This document shows, piece by piece, positions 40,723 through 51,150 of a stretch of DNA of 64,000 bases (its first letter is position 1; each line of letters starts with the position of its first letter). Location: positions 6,758,001-6,822,000 of the forward strand of contig CAVNZM010000010.1 in the NCBI GenBank assembly GCA_963693365.1, read 5' to 3'. Source of the stretch: Amoebidium appalachense (taxonomy: Eukaryota; Ichthyosporea). The notes below the pieces were generated by a model. That model was not told the origin of the DNA and made no database searches. It worked only from the letters and a program-made list of their open reading frames with translations. A program made the position numbers and the translations under genes.

Positions 40723-41390
40723 TCTTGCCTATTGGCGGCCATTGACTTCCGCGGCCTCAACGATAAAGGCTTACTTCAGGGCTTGTCCGTGTGCATATGT
40801 GCAGTGCTGTGCCGTGTTTTGGTTCCAATCCATGCTTTGGATATTGAAACTTGAAATCAATCATTGAAATGTTGATGTTGTTGAGGGGGGTTTTTTCTTC
40901 TTCTTTTGACTGGATTTATTCAACGGAAAGATATGCAAGTATGCACGGCATACGGAGAAGACAATAAAAACTTCACGAGTTATCCAGTAACAAGTGCATA
41001 CTGAGATACCTGAACACTGTGTGAAAATCATATAAATACTCAATGTGACGACCAACAGAATTCAACAAAAAGTCTAAAGTGTTCACATTGCCAGCTAGTG
41101 TAGCAGATACCCGGAGGGAAAGAGGTAAATTGAGGGGGTTTACGCTGTTTACTCGAGGCAAAGAGAAACCAGTCTCAGGTATGGGGGGGGGTTTGCTCGG
41201 AATATCCCCTCAGCGGTATATCATGATCACGTACATAGATGTCGGGTGATGACTATATATCAGGGTTTACTTTCTCTACGAGGCACCATAAAGACTACAA
41301 GGAGAAATCAATTAGTTGGGGTTCCCCGTTTTTTTTTTTTTTTTTTTTTAAAAAAAAAGGGGCTCCCCTGGGACACTCGGTATCAGCTGG

Positions 41391-41451
<61 letters not shown>

Positions 41452-41521
41452 TGTGTGTGTGTTTGTGTGTGTGTGCGCGTGCGCTAGAATTTTGTAGTGA
41501 TGTGTTTCTCAAGCCAATCAA
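40723..41521. other. Intergenic region upstream of the JmjC gene
   Basis: T/A tract 41331-41358 and (GT)n 41394-41475. No gene-like frame. The JmjC promoter should lie at its low-coordinate end; no TATA box is obvious. Confidence 0.4.
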
Positions 41522-42238
41522 TAGGGGCAAACCTGCAAATCTTGAGAGCCCTGTAAATCGTGAGAAACTTATGATCCCATACTTGGTTATTTTCTTTTTT
41601 TGTGCGTTTTTTCTCATTGGTTTTGTTTGAATATGGGCGGGGAAATGGGTGGGGCGGTTACTGGCACTCAGGCCTGCAACGGCAAAAAAAAACGGCGCTT
41701 CTCCGATACCTAGAACGTGAAATGTGAGCTCTCATGAGCTGCTGGCCAAAACCCTTCGGACATGTTTTCTACATAATAAACGGGCACAAACCACTTTCTT
41801 TTCAACTAAATAAGTGTTTCTGATCATGAGTAGTTTTTGCCTTTGTTTGGGTGTAATTGTGTACTGTAGGGGTAGGTAGCTGGTGTGAGCACGTGATGCT
41901 CGGGGTAGCATTGGCCTTCATTACTGACCACAACACTAGCATAGTACAGCACTGTTGTAACTGCGTGTCAGAAAATGGCAAAGGCTCCCAAAAAAAACAA
42001 GCATATGCCTAAGCTTCGCAAAAAAGGGCCCACTCGCAGTGCACCTAGTGTAATAAAGCAGGGTTACAAGTACGGGCCCAAGTATAATCCCATGTTCATG
42101 GAACAGGCAACTAGACAGCTAAAGAAGAGAAGCTCAGTCAAGCAACGGGTTGCCGAAGTAGCTGCAACCACTGGCATTTCCGTTGCAACCCTATACAGAC
42201 ACAAAAAAGACCCTGAGTATGGAAACAAGAAACCGGGC

Positions 42239-42243
42239 CCTAA
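42239..42243 (+). repeat. Target-site duplication CCTAA (left)
   Basis: CCTAA precedes the LTR at 42244 and recurs at 49985-49989. A 5-bp duplication is usual for Ty3/gypsy elements. Confidence 0.85.
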
Positions 42244-42853
42244 TGTTGTATAATAAGATCGTGTGTCTGTGACAAACAATATGTTTATAAATGAACGGGG
42301 TTGACTAGACCACGCTTTGCTTAGTTACGTGCTAGTCCTACTTACACCTAGTAAGCCGAGCACACTGAGTGAGCTCTGAAGCCCCCGACATGCCCTTATA
42401 TCGGAGCTCGCACAGCGGCTCAGACATGCGCATCGGTATGTGCTTTTTGGCTACGAGAGCCAATCACATACGGTTCACGGTTCTGTCCCATGGCTATCAC
42501 GGTTCCAATAAACCTAGTGAGCCAATCGGGTGACAGTACTTGATTATCGATGCATTCCACAGTCATACCTCACGGCTACTTGCATATTTTCCCATGATAA
42601 AACTATAACTTAACGCTCATGGTTCCTCTACTACGTGTCGGTCCCATGTGGCTATTATATCTGTTTCCCCATGAATAATCCTGCAAGTTGCACGTGCACA
42701 TATGTTTAACTCCATGCTCATGCGCACAAGACTGGGGGGGACATGCATACTGGCCTACCTAAGATCAAACACAGTGGTATATATACATGTACACGTGTGC
42801 GTATATCTCAACCTGTGTACATCCATACTAGATATCCGGTATAATATACCACA
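42244..42853 (-). repeat. 3' LTR of the gypsy element (610 bp)
   Basis: Same length and near-identical to 49375-49984. In element orientation it is preceded by the purine-rich GGTGGGGCG (42854-42862), the likely polypurine tract. Confidence 0.95.
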
Positions 42854-42893
42854 CGCCCCACCGTAAAAAGAAGTATGTCGTCCTCGACATACG

Positions 42894-44432
42894 TCACCAT
42901 GCTCCACACAATGAGTCAATGTATCCGTGGAACGATGCAAGGTCACCTCTGCGTTGGTGGAACTCTCGGATCTTGTCCGGGCAGGCTAAGTCTTTCTCAC
43001 ACTCCCAAGAGGTGAATGAATCATCTTTGCCTGCCCACTTGATCTGGTACCACTTGTAAGGGGTGGATTGCTTGCGCCGTTTCTGAATTCTTACGTCAAG
43101 CACCTTTTCCACCACCCACTCGTCCGGCAGAACCTTGTTGAAGTTGTGACTATCGCCCGTGTCCGGGAGGTGAGAGAGATCTTGAGGCCGAATTCTATTT
43201 TGCTCACTCAATTCAAGCTGAATATCGTCCACGTGCCACTTAGATTTCTTCATAGTTGCTAAGCTTCGGATCTCGTACGTGACCGGGCCGACCCTTTTGA
43301 CGATTTCGTAACCCGTAATCCACCGTACATCCCAGGCACCGATATTTTTGGCTTGATTCCGAACACGTATCCGTGCACCCTTCTTAAATTCACGAGCCAC
43401 CGAGGGGCCTGGGGGCTCTCGTACGGCACGTTGCTGGACCACAGCACGGAGCAGAGGCAGACGGGCTAGTAACTCTCGCCGGTATGCCTTCCACTCTGGG
43501 TCCTTGAGTGCCGGGTGGTTACTGCTAAGAAGGGCAACGTCAGGGAATTGTGTTGCTTCTTGCCCGTACACAAGATAATACGGTGTACATTGCAAAATTT
43601 TGTGTGTTGTTGTGTTGTATGCATGTGTAACCACCGGCAACAGAGTGTCCCAATTAGTGTGCTCATAATTAACGTACTTTGAGAGTGCATTATTAATAAA
43701 TCTATGAGACCGTTCATTGGAACCGTTGCTTTGTGGGTGATATGCAGAGGTGCTCACTTGTGCAATATTTGCTATACGGCAAATCTCAATAATTAGCTCA
43801 TTGAGAAATTCTGATCCTTGATCACTCAAGAGTGTACGAGGGGGGCCGTGTATATAGCAAATTACATTCATGAGTGCATGTGCAACATTAACGGCATGCT
43901 TAGATTGGATGGGCACAGTGATTAAATACTTCGTTGCCATATCCATAAACACACAAATGAAAGTATTACCATTTTTCGTTTCTGTGAACGGACCCATAAG
44001 GTCAACAGAAACACGAGAGAACATTTTTAAATTTTCGTATCTCTGTTCAAATGGCCTACTTCTCAAGTGTGGGTTATCGTTACGGCCTTGGCACTGTGTG
44101 CAGGCATTCACATAAGCAGTGATATCTTTGTGCATGCGTGGCCAATAATAATTGTATAATCTTTCGTAAGTTCGTTCAATGCCAGTATGAGCCCCCCCGT
44201 CGTGCACACTTCTTAATAAATCAGCACGAAGGATTTCGGGCACATACAGGCAACGACGACCATCCTTAGCCACATGATAAAGCACGTCATCCTCTATCAC
44301 ACACATTTGTGCTATTTTCTTAACCTTTTTGTATCCGAAATACTCAAGATTAAGACCGTGTGCAGCTCGTTCCCCCCTGCCTGCCATTCCCGTTTGGCCT
44401 CGGCATCGAGGGAGGCAAGCCACCGGAGCCAC
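42894..44432 (-). CDS. Integrase with chromodomain (gypsy pol, C-terminal part)
   Basis: Inserts element cDNA into chromatin. The zinc-binding HHCC region is present (GGAHTGIERTY ... HKDITAYVNACTQCQ). The DDE core follows: VSVDLMGPF (first Asp), LLSDQGSEF (second Asp), YHPQSNGSNERSHR (Glu). After the core comes a GPY/F-like segment (KRVGPVTYEI) and a C-terminal chromodomain (EWVVEKVLDVRIQ ... YQIKWAGKDDSFTSWE), which in chromoviruses directs integration to modified histones. All catalytic residues are present. The open frame begins at 44432, but the protein should continue from the upstream RNase H frame: the C run near 44374 shifts the frame. Confidence 0.9.
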   Translation of the reverse strand: MAPVACLPRCRGQTGMAGRGERAAHGLNLEYFGYKKVKKIAQMCVIEDDVLYHVAKDGRRCLYVPEILRADLLRSVHDGGAHTGIERTYERLYNYYWPRMHKDITAYVNACTQCQGRNDNPHLRSRPFEQRYENLKMFSRVSVDLMGPFTETKNGNTFICVFMDMATKYLITVPIQSKHAVNVAHALMNVICYIHGPPRTLLSDQGSEFLNELIIEICRIANIAQVSTSAYHPQSNGSNERSHRFINNALSKYVNYEHTNWDTLLPVVTHAYNTTTHKILQCTPYYLVYGQEATQFPDVALLSSNHPALKDPEWKAYRRELLARLPLLRAVVQQRAVREPPGPSVAREFKKGARIRVRNQAKNIGAWDVRWITGYEIVKRVGPVTYEIRSLATMKKSKWHVDDIQLELSEQNRIRPQDLSHLPDTGDSHNFNKVLPDEWVVEKVLDVRIQKRRKQSTPYKWYQIKWAGKDDSFTSWECEKDLACPDKIREFHQRRGDLASFHGYIDSLCGAW

Positions 44433-44436
44433 GTGA

Positions 44437-46293
44437 TTATATCCTTACACATTTTGTCCCCCCCTGTGCCATCATAATTGCTTCCTTCTGATAGCCGGCA
44501 CCACCGAGTGCAGAAAGGGAGGGCAGGCCGGCTTGACTGAGTGCAGAAATTTGTGCACATTTCAAGCGGTCTGGATCGAAAATGTGTGTGAATTCGAGTG
44601 CATCACCCCAATCAACAAACACTTCGGCCGGTTTCGAGCTAAGCTCGGATAAATCTGCTGTGAGAACCTCTTGTAATTCCTTTTTCACATCCCACCTTTC
44701 CAGTGGTATGTTTTCGTTCTCATGCAGAATATATCCTATACGGCTTAACCCATCAGCATCGTGCATGGTAGGGCCAGGACGGTAGTATAGATCGAAATCA
44801 TACTCCTGCATTTCCAAAGCCCACCGTTGCATCCGTTCGTTTGCTATCCGTTTGACACCTTTAAGAGAAAGACAGGGCTTATGGTCACTTTCCACAATAG
44901 TATTCACTCGACCATACACGTACACCCTAAACTCTTTCAGTGCCCAATAGATTGCATGCGTTTCTCGTTCGATGTTGCTCCACCTACGTTCGGTAGGTTG
45001 AAACATCCGGGAGGCATATGCCACCGTGCGGAACTTGCCATCTTTTTGTTTTTGATACAGGCAAGCCCCTTCCGAGAACCGACTAGCATCACAACGAATA
45101 AGAAACTGACCCCCCGTGGGGGAAAGATCGGGCAGGGCAAGCACTTCCTCCGATAACGCCGATTTTAAATCTTTAAACGAGCGATCTAATTCGTCCGTCC
45201 ATTTTAACCGTCGGTGTTTTTCTCCGTAACACTCGGCATTCATGGGTCGGGCTCGCTCTGCATAATTTAAAATGTGGCGGCGGAGATAGGAAGTAATACC
45301 CAGAAAACCCCGGAGTTGGTGTAGTGTGTTTGGTACCGGCCAATCTTTTACTGCCTGAACCTTTTTCGGGTCGGGCCGAATGCCATTCACACCTACAATC
45401 CAACCCAAAAACGGTATTTCCGTTAGCCCAATGTATGTCTTTGCCCCATCGAGCTTAACACCATATTCACCAAGACGGGTGAAAAGTCGGTCAAGCTTCT
45501 GTATTAATTCTTGTTCGGTGTGTGCACCCACAGCTAAATCATCGGCATATATCACCACGTCATCGGCCAGAGGGGCCAAAATCTGTGTCATGATAGATGC
45601 TAGCTGGGACGGGGAAGTACTGAGCCCCTGTGGTGCCACACAATAACGATACTGCACACCAGCCACAGAAAATCCTGTTTTTTCACGTGACTCAGCGTCT
45701 AGCAGTATTTGGTAAAAGGCACCCGACATATCAGCTTTACAGAAATACTTATACCCAGCCAACTTCTCTATTTGTTGTTGCAAGTTGGGCATGGGCCAGG
45801 CAGATTTTCGAATTTGCTTGTTAAGAGCACGAAAATCAGTCAGCAGACGGTATTTTCCGTTTGGTTTTCGTATTACGAAGGTGGGTGAATTATACTGACT
45901 GTGTGCTTGTTCCATCTGCCCTCTACGACACATATCCTCCACGATCTCCTTTGCAGCCTGCTCTTTCACTTGTTCCAACCTCCACTGTTTTAATCGAATC
46001 GGTGGGTTATCTCCCGTGTCTATGTGCATGGTGAATCCTTTAATCTGAGGAAATTCGTCGGGGTCCGTAGTGATGAAGCAACGAGAGTGTGCTTCTAATA
46101 GTTTCTTGACATCCGGAAGCATACTCTGAGGCACCCTATTCCAATCAAAACCGTGGAGAGCCTGGCCGGCATCGTGTGCACCCCCACCCGAAATTTCCGA
46201 AATTTTTCGCGGGGGGGGGGGGGGGGGTTTCATGATCAACGGCACACATTGATTGGTCGATCGGTGAGTGTATCGGACCGCCTCGTGTCCCAC
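44437..46293 (-). CDS. Reverse transcriptase - RNase H (gypsy pol, central part)
   Basis: Copies element RNA into DNA. RT blocks are in order: NSPTFVIRKPNGKYRLLTDF, the KADMSGAFYQI Asp, APQGLSTSPS, and the catalytic VVIYADDLAVGA (YADD). The connection/RNase H region follows: FLIRCDASRFSEGACLYQ, SNIERETHAIYWALKEFRVY, ESDHKPC, and a tail ending near DADGLSR. The frame continues into a linker (VFVDWGDALEFTHIF) and stops at 44437 after a shift in the C7 run at 44458-44464; the integrase frame lies just beyond. The upstream end overlaps the protease frame across the G18 run at 46210-46227, a third probable homopolymer shift. Confidence 0.9.
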   Translation of the reverse strand: MGHEAVRYTHRSTNQCVPLIMKPPPPPPRKISEISGGGAHDAGQALHGFDWNRVPQSMLPDVKKLLEAHSRCFITTDPDEFPQIKGFTMHIDTGDNPPIRLKQWRLEQVKEQAAKEIVEDMCRRGQMEQAHSQYNSPTFVIRKPNGKYRLLTDFRALNKQIRKSAWPMPNLQQQIEKLAGYKYFCKADMSGAFYQILLDAESREKTGFSVAGVQYRYCVAPQGLSTSPSQLASIMTQILAPLADDVVIYADDLAVGAHTEQELIQKLDRLFTRLGEYGVKLDGAKTYIGLTEIPFLGWIVGVNGIRPDPKKVQAVKDWPVPNTLHQLRGFLGITSYLRRHILNYAERARPMNAECYGEKHRRLKWTDELDRSFKDLKSALSEEVLALPDLSPTGGQFLIRCDASRFSEGACLYQKQKDGKFRTVAYASRMFQPTERRWSNIERETHAIYWALKEFRVYVYGRVNTIVESDHKPCLSLKGVKRIANERMQRWALEMQEYDFDLYYRPGPTMHDADGLSRIGYILHENENIPLERWDVKKELQEVLTADLSELSSKPAEVFVDWGDALEFTHIFDPDRLKCAQISALSQAGLPSLSALGGAGYQKEAIMMAQGGTKCVRI

Positions 46294-47113
46294 TCACATG
46301 CCCTTCGTGCCCACACATGTTATCGGTAGGCACCCGGCCCGGTGGCACGGCCGGAGGTGAATTGGGTAGGCAACCTTCTCCACCCCCCGTTGCCCACCTG
46401 ATGCACTGCGCTATTGCACCAACGACGGTTTGTGTACGACTGGGGTGGGGTTCGGCTTGCAAAACACTCAGTTCGTGTATGTACTCATGTCGGCTCGTAG
46501 CAACGAAATGACCGATGGTACCGAACACGCTCAAATCCGGACCCACACCATTTTCGCACACAACAGCAATAGATTTATCCACACTAATTTCACAGATGGT
46601 GGGGGGGAACTTATCTCGAAATTCACGAGTAGGCTCGAAGATACCGAGGGTGCCAGCAGCAGCAGCAGCAGCAGTCACCTGCACCGTTGCACGTAATACA
46701 CATCCAAAGCCAGATTTGACGGTGGTGTCGTGCTTGACGGTAACAGGACACATTGTGTAGGGGGTGTGCAAAGATGACGTCGGCACCACCATCCCCGACA
46801 CCAGTGTTAGTGAGTGTGCTTGATGATTAGTGGTGGCAATGTGTTTGTTGGCAAAATCGTTCCCAATAATCATGTCATGCTTAATATTTTTAATTACTAA
46901 GCAAGGCCACATGAATGTTTGAGAACCGAGGCATAACGGGAGCATCACTTCACCACTCACAGCTAGAGCTTTATCGTTTTTCCTTACAGAAGTAACAATC
47001 ACATCCGAGGGTTGCAAAGCAAACTCCTGCATGTGTCGGGAAAAAACAGCCTCACTAACCACCGTGAATGATGCCCCAGTGTCAAACAATGCAAAGTATT
47101 TTTCATTACTCAA
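46145..47113 (-). CDS. Aspartic protease region (gypsy pol, N-terminal part)
   Basis: Retropepsin that processes the polyprotein. The catalytic FALFDTGASFTVVSEAVF (DTGA) lies near the start, and MIIGNDFANKH matches the second conserved strand (IIG-D). The frame is open upstream without an ATG. A Cys-containing segment YCTLCHNPVGHEKV (47386-47330) in another frame is separated from it near G runs at 47211-47240, so the true pol start is upstream. The C-terminal ~80 residues lead into RT in a different frame. Confidence 0.85.
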   Translation of the reverse strand: MSNEKYFALFDTGASFTVVSEAVFSRHMQEFALQPSDVIVTSVRKNDKALAVSGEVMLPLCLGSQTFMWPCLVIKNIKHDMIIGNDFANKHIATTNHQAHSLTLVSGMVVPTSSLHTPYTMCPVTVKHDTTVKSGFGCVLRATVQVTAAAAAAGTLGIFEPTREFRDKFPPTICEISVDKSIAVVCENGVGPDLSVFGTIGHFVATSRHEYIHELSVLQAEPHPSRTQTVVGAIAQCIRWATGGGEGCLPNSPPAVPPGRVPTDNMCGHEGHVSGTRGGPIHSPIDQSMCAVDHETPPPPPAKNFGNFGWGCTRCRPGSPRF

Positions 47114-47403
47114 CGTAACATTAACATAGATACGTCTTCCTGCATTGCATATGGCACTTCAAGTTATATCGAACACTTTTCTTATTCTATCGAGTGTTCG
47201 AAATTTCTTTGTGGGGGGGGATAGGTGTGGGGGGGTGGGGGGTCGGGGGTCGGGGGAAGGGGGCTCGGAGGGGGGAATATCGGAAGAAGCCGGGGCAGAA
47301 GCACATGGTATAGGCACATTTTTAATTACTTTTTCGTGACCCACTGGGTTGTGACACAATGTGCAATACATGCCGTATCTGTGCATCCAGCACCGGCAAT
47401 TAC

Positions 47404-48587
47404 CTATTTATCACTTTGCTTGCCCTTGTTCTTCTTGGCAGCTCGGGTGGGGCAATCTTTAAAACGATGCCCCGGCTGCTTGCAAGCCCAACAATTGGGC
47501 CCCCTCTTATCTTTCTTATTATCCTTAGCCCATTTGCCCCCCCCATTAGATTTACCCTTACCACCAACATTACCCCCACTACCTCCGTGGCCACCCCCGT
47601 GACCACCACCACCACCACCATGCCCCCCACTACCACCACCCATCTCATCTACAGCACCCACATTACGGTTACATTTTAAATTGTGAGCACCCACATCAGC
47701 CTCATACCGTCGGATGACATGGGCCATGGCTTGCTTGAGGGTGTGCAGCCCGGGCCTCCGAACAAAGGTCCGGGTAGTCGTTGAGGGTACGTTGGTAATG
47801 ATGAAGCACAACCTCGGGCATGTTCTTGAGACCCGTGTTGGAGACGATGCAATTAAATTTCTTGTGGAATGTCTTTATCGAGGCCCGAGTGTGCATAAAA
47901 CGAAGCTTGTTCAGCTCGTTAAAATGCTCCTCTTTACGTTCCTTGTCTAAATACTTCTCAAGGAACTTAGCCCAAAAATCGTCGATGCCGGTGCACGTGG
48001 AAAGGTCGACGTTGTCGGCAGCATCTCGGGGGTCCCCGGGGCCCATACACATACGAATAAACATCAACGTGCGATTTAAGCCCACCAACTCCATAATACA
48101 AAAGAAAATTAAATGATGTTGGAGTTGTTTGTAGAATTCGTCGATATCGGCATCTGCCTCGAGCATAGGACGGGACTGAATTGCTGCTGAGGGGATGTGT
48201 TGAATCTTTTCCTTCCCCTCCCGGTCGTCACCGTTGCCGTCGTTACCGTCACCGTCATCACCACCGTCACCGCCGTCGCCACCACCATCACCACCACCAC
48301 CACCGGCACCACCTGCACCGTTAGCACCTCCGGCACCATTAGCACCACCGGCACCACCGTCAGCACCACCGTCCGGGGGGAGGTGGGGGGCCACCGCCAC
48401 CTGCATTACCATCCCCATTTTCGTTGGCAGCAGGAGGGGGGTTGTTATGCCCCCCCCGGCCACCACCACGTCCACCCCTACCACCTCGGCCAGAGTTCTT
48501 ACGGGGGCCCCGTCCGGCACGAACCCACGAGGGGAGCATGCTTGGATGAAATTTTCGAGGGCCCCGGTTACCATAATAAGTAACCAC
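47404..48587 (-). CDS. Gag (capsid/nucleocapsid) of the gypsy element, two frame breaks
   Basis: Structural protein that packages element RNA. Three overlapping frames make it up. 48587 to about 48375 is Arg/Gly- and Pro-rich. 48375 to about 47755 starts with a Gly/Asp repeat (GGDGGGDGGDGGDDGDG) and holds a retrotransposon-gag helical domain (EADADIDEFYKQLQHHLI ... FWAKFLEKYLDKERKEEHF). 47755-47404 ends with the CCHC zinc knuckle CWACKQPGHRFKDC and a basic tail. The first break sits in G-runs at 48377-48400; the second, in GCCCGGGC near 47757, has no long run. No good ATG opens the Arg/Gly-rich frame, and it stays open across the end of the upstream membrane-protein frame, so a frameshift fusion is possible. 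Confidence 0.8.
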
Positions 48588-49283
48588 TAGGTCGAGCCAC
48601 CACGACTAAGAGTCACTAACTGATTGATAAATTCATGTGACTTAGTGATGGGGGAAGACTGCCCTGAAAGGCACGCGTAGTTTTGCCTGGAAGTGAATAC
48701 ATTCGCGAGGGCGAGTAGTTGTTGGTGGAGCATGGTGAGTGCCGACGACGAACGGTACAGTGCCGTGCGCGCTGTACAGCTGGCAAACTTCGATACCAAA
48801 AATGCCAGCAGCACGAACAGAAGGAGACACCCAAGAACGCACCAGCACCAAGCTGCCAGGCTCACGCCCGTCTTGTTGTGCAAATTTGCATACTCCGTTA
48901 GGGCGCGTACCAGGGCGTCTGGTGCCTCTGCTTGCGTTTGCGTTGACCTCGACTTCCAGCCCGTGGAGAAGGTCGACTGATGAATGTCGATTATCTTCAG
49001 GTGGCAGGTCTTCGGGGTCAAATGATTGGCCGTAGTCGGTTTCCCCTGAATGAAAAGAGAAGCAGTATTGATTGTCGTGTTGCAAGTCGTGTGAACGGAA
49101 GTAGACACGGTCGAGCAACGGAATGTCTGCTCCAGGAGGGTGCCACGGTGAAGCGCCGGGGGGGGAAAGGGGAACATTATAGCCGAATTCTTCAAGGAAA
49201 ATGAGGTCGGCGTTTCTAGCTTCCCCCCCATGCAGGCCACTAGGGCCGGCATTGTTGTCACCAAGGTCACGGTGGTTAGACAT
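48588..49283 (-). CDS. Extra frame between 5' LTR and gag, with a predicted membrane segment
   Basis: ATG at 49283 (MSNHRDLGDNNAGPSGLHGG) opens an acidic frame with SGETDYGQSFDPEDLPPEDN. Near 48960 it must shift by one to stay coding-like: EAPDALVRALTEYANLHNK, then a hydrophobic span of about 22 residues (WCWCVLGCLLLFVLLAFLVS), then a short tail ending at a TAG at 48590-48588. This predicts a cytoplasmic acidic domain plus one transmembrane helix. Standard chromoviruses have nothing here. It has no similarity I recognise. It is not positioned like an env gene, which would lie after pol. Confidence 0.45.
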
Positions 49284-49350
49284 GTTAGAACCCAAACAAC
49301 TAAAAACATAGTACTTGCTTGATACGAGCACACTTGCAGCGCAAGAACTA

Positions 49351-49374
49351 GCGCTGCAGGGGGTGTAGCTCAGC
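49351..49374 (-). promoter_or_regulatory. Primer-binding site of the gypsy element, matching a tRNA 5' region
   Basis: Immediately after the 5' LTR the minus strand reads GCTGAGCTACACCCCC. Its complement, GGGGGTGTAGCTCAGC (49359-49374), equals the first 16 nt of a typical tRNA-Ala, including the A-box core TAGCTCAG. The usual TGG start (complement of tRNA CCA) is absent. This would require a tRNA fragment cut in the D-loop as primer. Confidence 0.5.
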
Positions 49375-49984
49375 TGTTGTATAATAAGATCGTGTGTCTG
49401 TGACAAACAATATGTTTATAAATGAACGGGGTTGACTAGACCACGCTTTGCTTAGTTACGTGCTAGTCCTACTTACACCTAGTAAGCCGAGCACACTGAG
49501 TGAGCTCTGAAGCCCCCGACATGCCCTTATATCGGAGCTCGCACAGCGGCTCAGACATGCGCATCGGTATGTGCTTTTTGGCTACGAGAGCCAATCACAT
49601 ACGGTTCACGGTTCTGTCCCATGGCTATCACGGTTCCAATAAACCTAGTGAGCCAATCGGGTGACAGTACTTGATTATCGATGCATTCCACAGTCATACC
49701 TCACGGCTACTTGCATATTTTCCCATGATAAAACTATAACTTAACGCTCATGGTTCCTCTACTACGTGTCGGTCCCATGTGGCTATTATATCTGTTTTCC
49801 CATGAATAATCCTGCAAGTTGCACGTGCACATATGTTTAACTCCATGCTCATGCGCACAAGACTGGGGGGGACATGCATACTGGCCTACCTAAGATCAAA
49901 CACAGTGGTATATATACATGTACACGTGTGCGTATATCTCAACCTGTGTACATCCATACTAGATATCCGGTATAATATACCACA
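49375..49984 (-). repeat. 5' LTR of the gypsy element (610 bp)
   Basis: Near-identical to 42244-42853. It contains TATA-like TATATATAC near 49910 on either strand. CCTAA follows at 49985. Confidence 0.95.
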
Positions 49985-51150
49985 CCTAAGCCCATTCTAA
50001 CACTGAGATGAGGAGATTGGCCTTGCTAGTGGGCTGGTGTTCCTGGCTGGGAGGGGGTTGGGGGTTTCTCGTGCTGAAGTTCTCAGGTCTGCACGGGACA
50101 TTGCTGAGCGTAACGGCAAAAAATTCAATACAGCAGACGGGCTTCCGGGTGAGGGGTGGTTCAATTTGTTCGAACGCCGTGCCAAACAGCACGGTTATAA
50201 TTACAACCTCAATTTCCGCAAACCAAACGAACTTTCGAAAGCGCGCGTTTCCGCTCTCACGGAGGAGAAGATGAATTCGTGGTTTGATATGGTGGAGGAA
50301 CTGGTGGAAGAAAAGCAAATAAACGTGGAGAAGAATCTGTTCAATGACGACGAGAAACAACTGCGCATAACCAACGTGCGTGCGGGTCAGAAACTTCTCA
50401 CGGTCACAGACATGAAAAACATACAAAGTCGGCTATGGGTTTGCGGAGCAAGACTGGCACCTATCCATCATTCCTACTACTGTTGCGTCCGGTGACGCCC
50501 TCCCACCCACCATTGTAGTGCCCTCGAGTCTCATGTCAGAGGAAATGGAAACGGCCGTTAAGTATATCCACCCAGACGCGTTGCTAGCCTACTCTGATGA
50601 CGGTTGGAGCACCAGCACAATATATCTCGAGCACACCCGGCGACACCCGAATTGGAGGCAGAAGTCTTTGCCCTCAAAACAGCAAGACAGCGGCTCGGTA
50701 CAGTGCACAACATTCGTCCCGAGCAGGCAGGCCCCCTCCCCCACCCAACCCCCCGCGCAAACAGCCGACCCCACCAGCACGCCCCAGCAAACACCACCAC
50801 ACGGTCGAGCACCACTCGCAGAACGCAACCCAAACAGCAACGCCACGATAGTGCGAAAACGGAAAAAGCAACAGGGGTGCATGATCAGAACAAGCGAGCA
50901 GCACTTGGACGGCAGAAGGGAGAAGGAACGTGTTGTGGCGGAGGAGAAGCAGAAGGAGGAGGAACGGGCAAAGGCAGCGGAGGGAAGAAAGAAGCAAAAG
51001 GCCTTAGTGGCACTGGTTATCGGTCCCTGCCAAGCAAACAAGCAGTCGGGGGGAACTTTGTGGCATCAAAGCCATGCCAAGCCACGAACACGGAGGGGTG
51101 CGACTGCACAGGTAAACAATACCGTGATATTTGCTGCGCCGATATCAACG

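Larger units (their letters stand above)
42244..49984 (-). mobile_element. Ty3/gypsy chromodomain LTR retrotransposon (7,741 bp)
   Basis: Transcribed on the minus strand. Order 5' to 3': LTR (49984-49375), extra membrane-protein frame, gag, protease, reverse transcriptase/RNase H, integrase with C-terminal chromodomain, LTR (42853-42244). The integrase-last order and the chromodomain place it among chromoviruses of the Metaviridae. The LTRs are 610 bp each, TG...CA, and I find a single difference between them (TTTCCCC against TTTTCCC near 42668/49796), so insertion is recent. It lies inside the pogo transposase. Coding frames are broken about six times, five of them at C or G runs of six or more, which may be sequence-consensus errors. 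Confidence 0.95.
41975..51150 (+). pseudogene. Pogo-like (CENP-B/Tc5 type) transposase, interrupted and frameshifted
   Basis: The N-terminal part starts at ATG 41975 (MAKAPKKNKHMPKLRKKG, basic) and contains an HTH: QRVAEVAATTGISVATLYRH then KKPGP. It is cut at 42243 by the gypsy element. Removing that element and one CCTAA copy rejoins the frame at 49985 (PKPIL). A 1-nt shift near 50006 is needed to continue into DEEIGLASGLVFLAGRGLGV and the CENP-B/Tc5-type DNA-binding domain (GEGWFNLFERR ... LNFRKPNELSKARV ... LFNDDEKQ). A second shift near 50420 leads to GDALPPTIVVPSSLMSEEM and ALLAYSDDGWSTSTIYLEH of the DDE catalytic region. The rest of the catalytic domain is missing and the frame passes into Pro/Thr- and Lys/Glu-rich sequence to about 51150. 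A dead transposase killed by insertion, frameshifts and deletion. Confidence 0.7.

Noticed and set aside
48588-49283. Envelope gene in the gypsy element
   Set aside because: It lies before gag and not after pol, and it has no signal peptide or fusion-protein features.
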